From CAYGTK01 sp964352775 (GTDB lineage Bacteria > Bacteroidota > Bacteroidia > Chitinophagales > CAIOSU01), in contig CAYGTK010000017.1 of assembly GCA_964352775.1 (NCBI GenBank), positions 1 through 31,750 on the forward strand: a stretch of 31,750 bases of DNA, in the 5' to 3' direction. The number at the start of each line of letters is the position of its first letter. The first letter of the stretch is position 1. This document shows, one piece after another, positions 24,720 through 31,418 of the stretch. A model generated the notes under the pieces. It saw nothing but the letters and a program-made list of their open reading frames with translations, was not told the DNA's origin and searched no databases. A program made the translations under genes and the position numbers.

Positions 24720-26101
24720 AAGGTAAGAAACGAATATTCGCCCTAGTAGATTGCAATAACTTCTATGCTTCTTGCGAGAAGGCTTTTCGACCCGAGCTTA
24801 AGGACAAGCCCGTAGTTATTCTATCTAATAACGATGGTTGCATCATCTCTCTATCGCAAGAAGCGAAGCAGATGAACCTTAAGATGACAGGGGCCTACTA
24901 TAAAGTAAAGAAAGAGATAGATAGACTGGGAGTAACAGTGTTTTCTTCTAATTACACCTTATACGGCGACCTATCAGACCGAATAATGGATACGCTACGC
25001 GAATTGGGTCTTATGGTAGAAGAATACTCCATTGATGAAGCTTTTGTGGAACTGACACACATTGCTCCAGAAGATCTAGATGTCTTTGGGCATTTGATAA
25101 AAGACACTATCTATAAGTGGGTAGGCATAATGGTTAAAGTAGGTATTGGCGAAAGCAAAACACAGGCAAAGATCGCTAGCAAGCTAGCCAAAAAACAGGG
25201 GGGCGTGTGTGTATTAGCTTATCGCGATGATATTGATGAAGTGCTAGGTAATTTCCCAGTAGGTGATATTTGGGGAGTAGGTAGGCGAAATAATAGCAAG
25301 CTAGAGAAGGCTGGTATATACACCGCAAAAGACCTGAAGTATACTTCAGATGACTGGGCAAGGCGGGTATTATCTGTCGTCGGATTACGTTTAGTTGAAG
25401 AATTACGAGGTATCCCCTGCCATGAATTGGAAGAGAGTGCCGAGCGAGGACAGCCAGAAGAAAAGAAACACATCATGGTATCGCGGTCGTTCGGGGTGTA
25501 CATCTATAATGACCCAGAGCAAATGCAAGAGGCAGTTAGTTACTACACTCACCGAGCTAGCGAAAAGCTACGTAAGCAGAACAGTATTGCTGGTAGCGTT
25601 TATGTTTTCATCCGAACCAACGAGAGTAACAAGAGTGCACCACAATATAAGAGTGGTGTAGTAGTGAATCTTCCTGAAGCAACAGACGATACAGCTTTAT
25701 TAGTGAAACATGCCTTGCACGCCCTAAACCATATTTATCGAGATGGTTACACCTTTAAAAAGGCTGGAGTACTACTAGGGGGCATTCGTCCAAAAGATAG
25801 CGTGCAAGCCAATCTATTTGGTACTTATACAGGAAATAAGGAGCAAAAAAGTAAACTGATGAGCACCATGGATGAATTGAATGCTAAGTTAGGCGAAGGA
25901 GCACTCTACTTTGCCCAAGAGTCTGCTAGAGAACAACGCGTTTGGAAAATGAAGTCGGAAATGCGATCACCTAAATACAGCACCACTTGGAAAGATATGT
26001 TGGTAATAGATATGGATAAGGAAATTGGAAAGTATCAGAGCTCTGCCAACTCCTCTCGAAGTTTTTTAGACAAACTAGCTACCACCAGTTCATACGAATG
26101 A
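24716..26101 (+). CDS. umuC: UmuC-like Y-family DNA polymerase (Pol V catalytic subunit)
   Basis: This is an error-prone polymerase for copying past DNA lesions. I choose GTG 24716, giving 461 residues. It overlaps the umuD stop codon as GTGA, and the conserved N-terminus (FALVDCNNFYASCE) begins 8 residues later. An ATG at 24680 would add 12 unconserved residues inside umuD. Metal-binding residues are D12 (LVDCNNFYASCE), D107 and E108 (EEYSIDEAF). SNNDGCIISLS and GIGESKTQAKIASKLAK are characteristic of the family. A little-finger domain follows, and a C-terminal UmuC tail (about 400-461). The last 67 nt overlap the convergent YjbR-like gene. Confidence 0.94.
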   Translation: MKGKKRIFALVDCNNFYASCEKAFRPELKDKPVVILSNNDGCIISLSQEAKQMNLKMTGAYYKVKKEIDRLGVTVFSSNYTLYGDLSDRIMDTLRELGLMVEEYSIDEAFVELTHIAPEDLDVFGHLIKDTIYKWVGIMVKVGIGESKTQAKIASKLAKKQGGVCVLAYRDDIDEVLGNFPVGDIWGVGRRNNSKLEKAGIYTAKDLKYTSDDWARRVLSVVGLRLVEELRGIPCHELEESAERGQPEEKKHIMVSRSFGVYIYNDPEQMQEAVSYYTHRASEKLRKQNSIAGSVYVFIRTNESNKSAPQYKSGVVVNLPEATDDTALLVKHALHALNHIYRDGYTFKKAGVLLGGIRPKDSVQANLFGTYTGNKEQKSKLMSTMDELNAKLGEGALYFAQESAREQRVWKMKSEMRSPKYSTTWKDMLVIDMDKEIGKYQSSANSSRSFLDKLATTSSYE

Positions 26102-26394
26102 TCTATCAATTCTGTCAGTTGCTTATCGCTTAGCTCTCCCTCTTCGGGGTGTATGGTGTTCCAATGCTGTTTATTCATGTGGTAACCAGGCTGTACGCTT
26201 TCGTATTGCTCACGAAGCTCAATAGCTCGTTCAGGGTCGCACTTTAGGTTAATGCCCCAAGGCATACGTTCCAAGCCAGTTAGTGCGAACATTTTATTCA
26301 TCACTTTTAATACAAGTACATCTGGCCCAAAAGGTGTTCCCTCGGTAACGCCAGGTTTGGCTAGGCAATAGTCTCTAAAGGTGTCAATATGCAT
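26035..26394 (-). CDS. MmcQ/YjbR-family protein
   Basis: The 119-residue protein matches the YjbR fold (PF04237). Its start (MHIDTFRDYCLAKPGVTEGT) and segments (FALTGLERMPWGINLKCDPE, PGYHMNKQHWNTI) are typical, and the length is normal. The family is often called DNA-binding from its structure, but its cellular role is not settled. It is the last gene of a five-gene minus-strand run, 11 nt after the DUF2490 gene. Its final 67 nt run antisense to the end of umuC. The overlapping ends encode plausible tails for both proteins, so I keep both. Confidence 0.85.
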   Translation of the reverse strand: MHIDTFRDYCLAKPGVTEGTPFGPDVLVLKVMNKMFALTGLERMPWGINLKCDPERAIELREQYESVQPGYHMNKQHWNTIHPEEGELSDKQLTELIDHSYELVVASLSKKLREELAEL

Positions 26395-26405
26395 GGGCGG
26401 CTCGC

Positions 26406-27185
26406 TTACTTGATATGGTAAGTTAGCGAAAGTGTAGAAATATGTCGCAGCCAGCGTTGCACCCCATTAGGCATTTCTTGATACCAAACCAGATAGCCTA
26501 CCGAAATGCTTAATGGCTTTGTGGTAGCATAAGTTAATCCTACAGAAAAACGATTCTGGTCAAATACTTGTGCTTGGTTTTTACCAAATTGTGGCATCAC
26601 TTCATCAAAAATAAACAGAAAGAGTTTGCGATCGGTATCGTCAGGTTTATAAAGCGTAATGTCAGCCCGCACCTGAAAACGTAAGCGCAGAAAAAAGAGA
26701 CTGCCAGGTAGTCGCTCAAACTGGTTAGCATTTCTTATCCAACGTTCTTCTACTATCACTCGGCTAGAAAAACTAAGCTTATCGAACTTGCGCTTTAGCT
26801 CCAAACCTTGGAACGGGCGATTCTCTGGCACTTGGGGGTCGTTCTGGTCGCTAAGGTTAGCGTTCTGACCCAAGAAAAAAATATAGCCTATAATGGGGCT
26901 TATAGTTAGCTTATCATTCAGTTCAATAGGCCTGATAAACTGCCCAGAAAGCAAGAAATGGTGCTGTTTGTCTGGAAAGCCTAATCTTCTATCCTCTATA
27001 CCAAGTACAAAACGCAGCGGTACCTCTTCCTTTTTAGTACGCACAGGTACAGAAGCATCTAGTTTAAAAGTTCCCCAATAAGAGAACTGAACGCCTAACG
27101 TAGAAGCCGCTGATGGAGTTGCTGACTGAGCGTTGGTCGTCCAATAAGTAAAAAGAAAAATGGTTGCTATTAAAAGTAGTCGCAC
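26406..27185 (-). CDS. DUF2490-family outer membrane protein
   Basis: A signal peptide (1 to about 19, TTNAQ) is followed by a beta-strand-rich protein of 259 residues ending in LSLTYHIK. Repeated amphipathic strands (LRFVLGIEDRRL, LSFSSRVIVEERWI, FFLRLRFQVRADIT) and the RLRFQVR stretch match DUF2490, a predicted outer membrane barrel of unknown function. The start codon is GTG at 27185, 9 nt after the stop of the fatty acid hydroxylase-family gene; no in-frame ATG lies in that gap. It is probably co-transcribed with the genes on both sides. Confidence 0.8.
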   Translation of the reverse strand: MRLLLIATIFLFTYWTTNAQSATPSAASTLGVQFSYWGTFKLDASVPVRTKKEEVPLRFVLGIEDRRLGFPDKQHHFLLSGQFIRPIELNDKLTISPIIGYIFFLGQNANLSDQNDPQVPENRPFQGLELKRKFDKLSFSSRVIVEERWIRNANQFERLPGSLFFLRLRFQVRADITLYKPDDTDRKLFLFIFDEVMPQFGKNQAQVFDQNRFSVGLTYATTKPLSISVGYLVWYQEMPNGVQRWLRHISTLSLTYHIK

Positions 27186-27194
27186 AGGGTAAAG

Positions 27195-28070
27195 CTAGTC
27201 CCTTTTTATAAAGGGATATGCAGCCTGCTCCGCAAAGTTATCAGGGAAGTGTTCTACATCATCAAAGCCCAATTCTTCATCTCGCCCATCGCGAGGAATG
27301 TAGTTGGTGCCAAAAAGGTAATCCCAAATACTAAGTGAGATGGCGTAGTTCACACCGTATTTTCTATCCTTTGGTAAATGCTTGGCGTGGTGCCAAATAT
27401 GCATTTGCGGGCTATTGAAGATATACTTGAATGGTCCTAGCGAGATACGGAAGTTAGCATGATTAAAATGACCAATGCCTACGGCGATCAGATCCATAAT
27501 AAAGAAATCGATAAGATCAAAACCTAGCATTCCCAACGGTATGAACTGAATGAGCTTGTAAACGATGTTTTCCATCCAATGATAACGAAGGTGAGCCGCA
27601 AAACCCATTTCTCTAACACTGTGGTGCACCTTGTGAAACTCCCATAAAAAGGGAACACGATGCAGCATTACATGAGTGCTCCAGCTAATAAAGTCTTTCA
27701 AAATGAAAAGCAGTATCAAATAAGCCCAAACGGGTAACTGCTGAATATTGACAGCTACAATGTTAGTGATGCCGAATAAGCTCAAAAAGTCATTAAAGGC
27801 TTCGGAAAAAATATTAGAGAATGCCGCATAGCCGATAAGAGAGAATAAAAAGAAATTGAAGAACATATAGAAGCCATCTAACCAAAAATCGCGACGGAAA
27901 ATGGATTGCTTTTTACGCCAAGGTTTGATCATCTCCAACATCCAAAAGAAAAGGGATAAGGCTATCAACCAATAGAAATAATTCTTCCAATGTGGATGAG
28001 TGATCTCGTTCCACAAGTAGTTCCAATAATTACCGAAGGAACTCAAGAATATCTCTAAATACTTTTCCAT
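27195..28070 (-). CDS. Sterol desaturase/fatty acid hydroxylase superfamily protein
   Basis: This is an integral membrane di-iron oxygenase-type protein of 291 residues. Histidine clusters follow the superfamily pattern: H133/H137 (HVMLH), H146/H149/H150 (HKVHH), H160/H164, H201/H204 (HFNH) and H224/H227/H228 (HIWHH). Four to five hydrophobic segments are present at about 31-48, 68-88, 112-128 and 175-200. Members hydroxylate or desaturate lipids, sterols or carotenoids; the substrate here cannot be told. The ATG shares one base with the thioredoxin stop (TAATG), so translation is likely coupled. Confidence 0.88.
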   Translation of the reverse strand: MEKYLEIFLSSFGNYWNYLWNEITHPHWKNYFYWLIALSLFFWMLEMIKPWRKKQSIFRRDFWLDGFYMFFNFFLFSLIGYAAFSNIFSEAFNDFLSLFGITNIVAVNIQQLPVWAYLILLFILKDFISWSTHVMLHRVPFLWEFHKVHHSVREMGFAAHLRYHWMENIVYKLIQFIPLGMLGFDLIDFFIMDLIAVGIGHFNHANFRISLGPFKYIFNSPQMHIWHHAKHLPKDRKYGVNYAISLSIWDYLFGTNYIPRDGRDEELGFDDVEHFPDNFAEQAAYPFIKRD

Positions 28071-28369
28071 TAAGCGTGTTGTTCAATTACACTTTTAAGC
28101 TGCTGCGCAGGCACTACGCCCGACTGCTGCCAAACTATTTCTCCATTCTTAAAAAGCATTAAAGTAGGCACTCCCCTTATGTTGAACTGTTGTGCTACAG
28201 CAGAGTTCTTATCTACATCAATTTTAATGATGCGTGCTTTTTCTCCAACCTCACTTGATAGCTCTTGTAGTATTGGTGTCATAGCCTTACAAGGGCCGCA
28301 CCAGGTAGCAAAAAAGTCAACTAGCGTAGGGGTAGCAGAATTTACTATTTCTTGGAACTTACCTGTCAT
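28070..28369 (-). CDS. Thioredoxin
   Basis: This is a compact cytoplasmic thioredoxin of 99 residues without signal peptide. The active site ATWCGPCKAM places the cysteines at C24 and C27, and the cis-proline is P68 in RGVPTLML. DFFATWCGPC and KIDVDKN are classical. It lies 4 nt after the rhodanese lipoprotein gene and overlaps the hydroxylase-family gene by one base. Because it is embedded in this operon it may be a dedicated reductant and not the main cellular thioredoxin, so no trxA symbol is assigned. Confidence 0.92.
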   Translation of the reverse strand: MTGKFQEIVNSATPTLVDFFATWCGPCKAMTPILQELSSEVGEKARIIKIDVDKNSAVAQQFNIRGVPTLMLFKNGEIVWQQSGVVPAQQLKSVIEQHA

Positions 28370-28373
28370 AACA

Positions 28374-28766
28374 TTAGGGTTTTACTGTAGGTAGTCCAGC
28401 TGCATTCCAAGCACCCATTCCACCACTTACATTATACACCTCAAAACCTTCGGGCATCATACCGCAAGCATTGGCACTTCGCCCACCCTTAGCGCAATAG
28501 ATATATACAGGTTTACTCTTGTCTAATTTTGCCAGTTGCTCTTTAATATCTACGCTATGTACGTCAATATGCAAGGCACCTTCCACCATTCCAGTTGCCA
28601 CCTCTCTATCGGTACGCACATCCACTATTTGGATGTCTCCTTGTTTTATCGCTTCCGCAAATTGTTGTACGTCTATATTTTTCACTTCGCCACTATTTTG
28701 AGCGCATCCTATGCCAAAAATGGCGCTTAATAGGGTGCACAGTAAAGGAATTCTTAAACTTTTCAT
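28374..28766 (-). CDS. Rhodanese-like lipoprotein
   Basis: The N-terminus looks like a lipoprotein signal, with a hydrophobic stretch and C21 as the likely lipidated residue (IFGIGCAQNS). A single rhodanese domain follows (about 29-127) with the active-site loop YCAKGGRSA and catalytic C91. The domain motifs IVDVRTDREVATG and NVSGGMGAWNAAGLP are intact. It may transfer sulfur from a persulfide in the periplasm. It is the first gene of the five-gene run and faces the flavin reductase gene across 61 nt with a strong inverted repeat. Confidence 0.88.
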   Translation of the reverse strand: MKSLRIPLLCTLLSAIFGIGCAQNSGEVKNIDVQQFAEAIKQGDIQIVDVRTDREVATGMVEGALHIDVHSVDIKEQLAKLDKSKPVYIYCAKGGRSANACGMMPEGFEVYNVSGGMGAWNAAGLPTVKP

Positions 28767-28786
28767 CTTATTTTAAAACGTTTATC

Positions 28787-28823
28787 TGGTTATTCTGTTT
28801 GCAATACTACAACAGAATAACCA
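28787..28823. promoter_or_regulatory. 13-bp inverted repeat in the divergent rhodanese/flavin reductase promoter
   Basis: TGGTTATTCTGTT (28787-28799) and AACAGAATAACCA (28811-28823) are perfect complements separated by 11 nt. They fill most of the 61-nt gap between two divergent starts, and the right arm ends 4 nt before the flavin reductase ATG. TCTGTTTGC within and beside the left arm resembles a -7 box for the plus direction. An operator controlling both units is likely. An mRNA hairpin over the flavin reductase start is the alternative. Confidence 0.65.
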
Positions 28824-28827
28824 AGCT

Positions 28828-29475
28828 ATGTGTGATAAAATTCACATTACCTCTGCAGACATTGCCGAAATGGAAAAAGGCTACCGCCGAAATTTCATAA
28901 ATACCTTACATGGTTATAAGAGTGCCAACTTAATAGGCACAATTGATAAAGAAGGGAATCATAACCTTGCCATTTTCAATTCCGTAATACACATTGGGGC
29001 AAAGCCGCCTTACATTGGCTTTATTATGCGACCAGCATTTGTTCCACGGAATACCTATGAAAATATAATGGAGACGGGCTACTACACTATTAATAGCATC
29101 CAAAAAGGCATGGAACCCCAAGCCCATCAAAGCTCAGCGAAATACGATAAAGGTGTTTCCGAATTTGACGAGATAGGTTTAACAGCTGAATTTGGCACCG
29201 TACATACTGCTCCCTATGTGAAAGAAAGTGTAGTGAAGATCGGCTTGCAATTCAAAGAGGAACTTCATATCAAACTGAATGATACCAAGCTAATAATTGG
29301 TGAGGTAGTAGAGGTGATGGTGCCTAGTGATATGGTTTTAAAAGATGGTACCCTTCAACTACATAAAGCCGATACTTTGGCAGTGTTAGGGTTAGAGACA
29401 TATGCTGAAGTAAATCCAATAAAACGGTTTGAGTATGCTAGGCCTGATGAGGAGACGGAAGGATTAGCATTTTAG
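28828..29475 (+). CDS. Flavin reductase-family protein (FMN-binding split barrel)
   Basis: The 215-residue protein fits the flavin reductase-like split-barrel family (PF01613). The strand with SANLIGTIDKEGNHNLAIFN, the segment IGFIMRPAFVPRNTYENI and the later TGYYTINSI are the usual flavin-contact regions. The C-terminal part (LIIGEVVEVMVP) completes the barrel. Some relatives reduce FMN with NAD(P)H and others only bind flavin; the substrate is not evident. It has no signal peptide. It is divergent from the rhodanese-led operon, and its start is beside a strong inverted repeat, which suggests co-regulation with that operon. Confidence 0.87.
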   Translation: MCDKIHITSADIAEMEKGYRRNFINTLHGYKSANLIGTIDKEGNHNLAIFNSVIHIGAKPPYIGFIMRPAFVPRNTYENIMETGYYTINSIQKGMEPQAHQSSAKYDKGVSEFDEIGLTAEFGTVHTAPYVKESVVKIGLQFKEELHIKLNDTKLIIGEVVEVMVPSDMVLKDGTLQLHKADTLAVLGLETYAEVNPIKRFEYARPDEETEGLAF

Positions 29476-29540
29476 TGTGTTGTCTGATTGCCATTCTCTC
29501 CTTTAATAGACCTTCGATCATAATGATTTAGCTTCGATGT

Positions 29541-29640
29541 CTTTTCCTTTTTCCTTGATGAAAAAGAAAGAAAAAATCAAGCTAAAAAAATGCGCTTGGC
29601 TGCAAGGGCCTCGGATGCGCTTTTTAGCGGGCCAGCGCTT
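29541..29640. repeat. Dispersed intergenic repeat, CTTTTCCTTTTTCCTTGATG type
   Basis: The stretch begins CTTTTCCTTTTTCCTTGATG and has the arms CTTGAT (29554-29559) and ATCAAG (29576-29581). It goes on with AAAAAAATGCGCTTGG and GATGCGCTTTTTAGCG, ending near CCAGCGC. I recall near-identical phrases between genes in many Bacteroidota. No coding region is seen from 29476 to 29702. Confidence 0.55.
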
Positions 29641-29646
29641 CTTAAC

Positions 29647-29687
29647 AAATAGAAAAGTCGCCCCGAATGGAGGCGACTTTTCTATTT
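29647..29687 (-). terminator. Strong hairpin terminator after the SDR gene
   Basis: A perfect 16-bp stem is formed by AAATAGAAAAGTCGCC (29647-29662) and GGCGACTTTTCTATTT (29672-29687) around a 9-nt loop. It is 15 nt past the SDR stop codon. A-rich and T-rich flanks could let it act on both strands, but the flavin reductase gene ends 170 nt away. Confidence 0.8.
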
Positions 29688-29702
29688 ATAATAAGGCTGT
29701 TC

Positions 29703-30575
29703 TTATTTAGCAGAACGCGTCATTTGCTCTATCATATCCCACATTTCTGGCTCTACCATTTCTAGCATGTTGAACTGTCCTGCACCTTTCAGCCATTCGC
29801 CACCATCTAGGGTAACTACTTCGCCCGTCATATAAGCTGAGAAATCAGACACCAAATAAGCACATAGGTTGCTCAACTCTTGGTGCTCACCATTACGGCC
29901 AACAGGTACTTTATTTTCTACAGCAAACTTCTCCTGTAAGTTGGCAGGCATCAACCTGTCCCAAGCTCCTTTAGTAGGGAAAGGACCAGGAGCAACTGCA
30001 TTCACACGAATCTTATATTTCGCCCATTCTACCGCTAGTGAGCGAGTCATAGCCAATACACCTGCTTTAGCGCAAGCCGATGGTACTACATAGCCCGAAC
30101 CGGTATAAGCATAGCTAGTCACAATGTTCAAGATAGTACCGGGCTGTTCGTTCTTGATCCACTCTTTTCCGAAAGCTAAAGTGAAGTTTACCGTACCTTG
30201 AAGTACAATACCAATTACTGCCTCAAATGCACCAGGAGATAAACGCTCCGTGGGGCTAATAAAGTTACCAGCTGCATTATTTATAAGAATATCTACTTTA
30301 CCGAACTCCTTAATAGCAGCTTCTTTCACCGCCATTACCTGTTCAAAATCGCGAACGTCAGATTGTAAGGCTAATACCTTTCCACCTGTTTCTTCTTCCA
30401 TTTCTTTGGCGGCCTGTGTAATGCGATCGAGCTTACGGCTAGTGATAACAAGGTTAGCACCAAGTTTCAAAAAGTAAGTTCCCATGGAGCGGCCTAAACC
30501 AGTTCCTCCACCAGTAACTAATATGGTTTTTCCCTTCAGCGCATCATCGCGCAACATAGGTTCTGTGTAGTTCAT
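29703..30575 (-). CDS. SDR oxidoreductase, 2,4-dienoyl-CoA reductase type
   Basis: This is a short-chain dehydrogenase of 290 residues. The NADP-binding motif is TGGGTGLG (21-28) with TSRK (45-48), and NNAAG is at 99-103. The usual YxxxK catalytic pair is absent. Instead Y155 (TSYAYTGSG) and K170 (PSACAKAG) are 15 residues apart, which is exactly the spacing in mammalian 2,4-dienoyl-CoA reductase. The motifs TGSGYVVPSA and GPFPTKGAWDRL also match that group. It probably reduces 2,4-dienoyl-CoA during breakdown of unsaturated fatty acids in the cytoplasm. The end is sealed by a strong terminator. Confidence 0.88.
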   Translation of the reverse strand: MNYTEPMLRDDALKGKTILVTGGGTGLGRSMGTYFLKLGANLVITSRKLDRITQAAKEMEEETGGKVLALQSDVRDFEQVMAVKEAAIKEFGKVDILINNAAGNFISPTERLSPGAFEAVIGIVLQGTVNFTLAFGKEWIKNEQPGTILNIVTSYAYTGSGYVVPSACAKAGVLAMTRSLAVEWAKYKIRVNAVAPGPFPTKGAWDRLMPANLQEKFAVENKVPVGRNGEHQELSNLCAYLVSDFSAYMTGEVVTLDGGEWLKGAGQFNMLEMVEPEMWDMIEQMTRSAK

Positions 30576-30650
30576 CTAGCTATTTTTAAGGTTAGTTATT
30601 TGTGCTTTAAAAATACTAAAACCGAAAGCAAGCCATAATGTTGCAAAATG

Positions 30651-31013
30651 CTAGTAAGTACCTGTGGCCAACATTACTAAAGTGCAGGCTTCAATAGGCT
30701 CAATGTTATTTTCCTTAGCCATTTTCCAAAGCTCAGCGTTCTCCGTTCCTGGGTTGAAAATGATACGCTCGGGCTTTAAGGCCAATATGTGATCGTAGTA
30801 TTGTTTCTGGTGAGTAGAGTTTACGTACAGTGTAACTGTATTAACATCCTCTTGCCCTTCTAATTCTGTTGATATGGGTATACCAGCAACTTGCCCCGCA
30901 CGTCTGCCAAGCGCCACTACCGCATTACCATGGCGGCTAAGGCTATTTATTGCTTTGAACGAATATCTGCTAGGGTTTTCTGATGCTCCAATTACTAAGG
31001 TCTTCTTACTCAC
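30651..31013 (-). CDS. CoA-binding domain protein
   Basis: This is a single Rossmann-like CoA-binding domain (CoA_binding_2, PF13380) of 120 residues. The nucleotide loop is TLVIGASENPSRYSFKAI (5-22), and IIFNPGTEN (84-92) and IEACTLVML (109-117) are typical. Such proteins have no established enzymatic role. It lies 75 nt upstream of the SDR gene on the same strand, so the two could be co-transcribed. It is divergent from a small unknown gene across 129 nt. Confidence 0.85.
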   Translation of the reverse strand: MSKKTLVIGASENPSRYSFKAINSLSRHGNAVVALGRRAGQVAGIPISTELEGQEDVNTVTLYVNSTHQKQYYDHILALKPERIIFNPGTENAELWKMAKENNIEPIEACTLVMLATGTY

Positions 31014-31142
31014 GGTATTGCTTTTTAATAGAAGTGTAACAACACCAGCATTAGGTTGTTCTCAGGTAAAATAGTTCCTCCTTGTGGCAGGCTTGTAACT
31101 TTTTTGGGCAGAAGCGGTATACTATATATACAACGAGTTATC

Positions 31143-31418
31143 ATGTCACATACAAGGAGTAAAATACGGTCGAAAAAATGGGTTAAACCAGAATCTTCCA
31201 TTGCTCGTGACGAAATGGAATGGCCACAATACTTGCTTAAACAAGCAGCAAAACAATGCCGACTATTCGGTAAAGTAGCAGAGTTCGTTTACAACAGCGG
31301 TGAAACTAATAAGGAAGAAACTGCGAGTAACTGGACTACTAACGATAACAACGAAGTTATCCTAGATAATGGAAATCACTTTCCGATACAGTCTATCCAG
31401 AATATCTACTTGATCTAG
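31143..31418 (+). CDS. Small hypothetical protein
   Basis: This unrecognised protein has 91 residues if it starts at ATG 31143. An upstream ATG at 31056 would add 29 residues that read like promoter sequence. The N-terminus is strongly basic (SHTRSKIRSKKWVKPESS), and the C-terminus is Asn-rich and acidic (NKEETASNWTTNDNNEVILD). No signal peptide, membrane segment or known motif is seen. TATACT at about 31121-31126 could belong to its promoter. Its TAG stop shares the CTAG palindrome at 31415-31418 with the convergent E2 gene. The call rests on length, start context and a natural end. Confidence 0.5.
   Translation: MSHTRSKIRSKKWVKPESSIARDEMEWPQYLLKQAAKQCRLFGKVAEFVYNSGETNKEETASNWTTNDNNEVILDNGNHFPIQSIQNIYLI

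Noticed and set aside
29703..30575. Broken active site in the SDR gene (no YxxxK)
   Set aside because: The Y155/K170 pair has the 15-residue spacing of 2,4-dienoyl-CoA reductases, so the site is intact for that subgroup.
31056..31142. Longer start for the small unknown protein at ATG 31056
   Set aside because: The added 29 residues cover a likely promoter region with TATACT. ATG 31143 starts a clearly charged, protein-like sequence.
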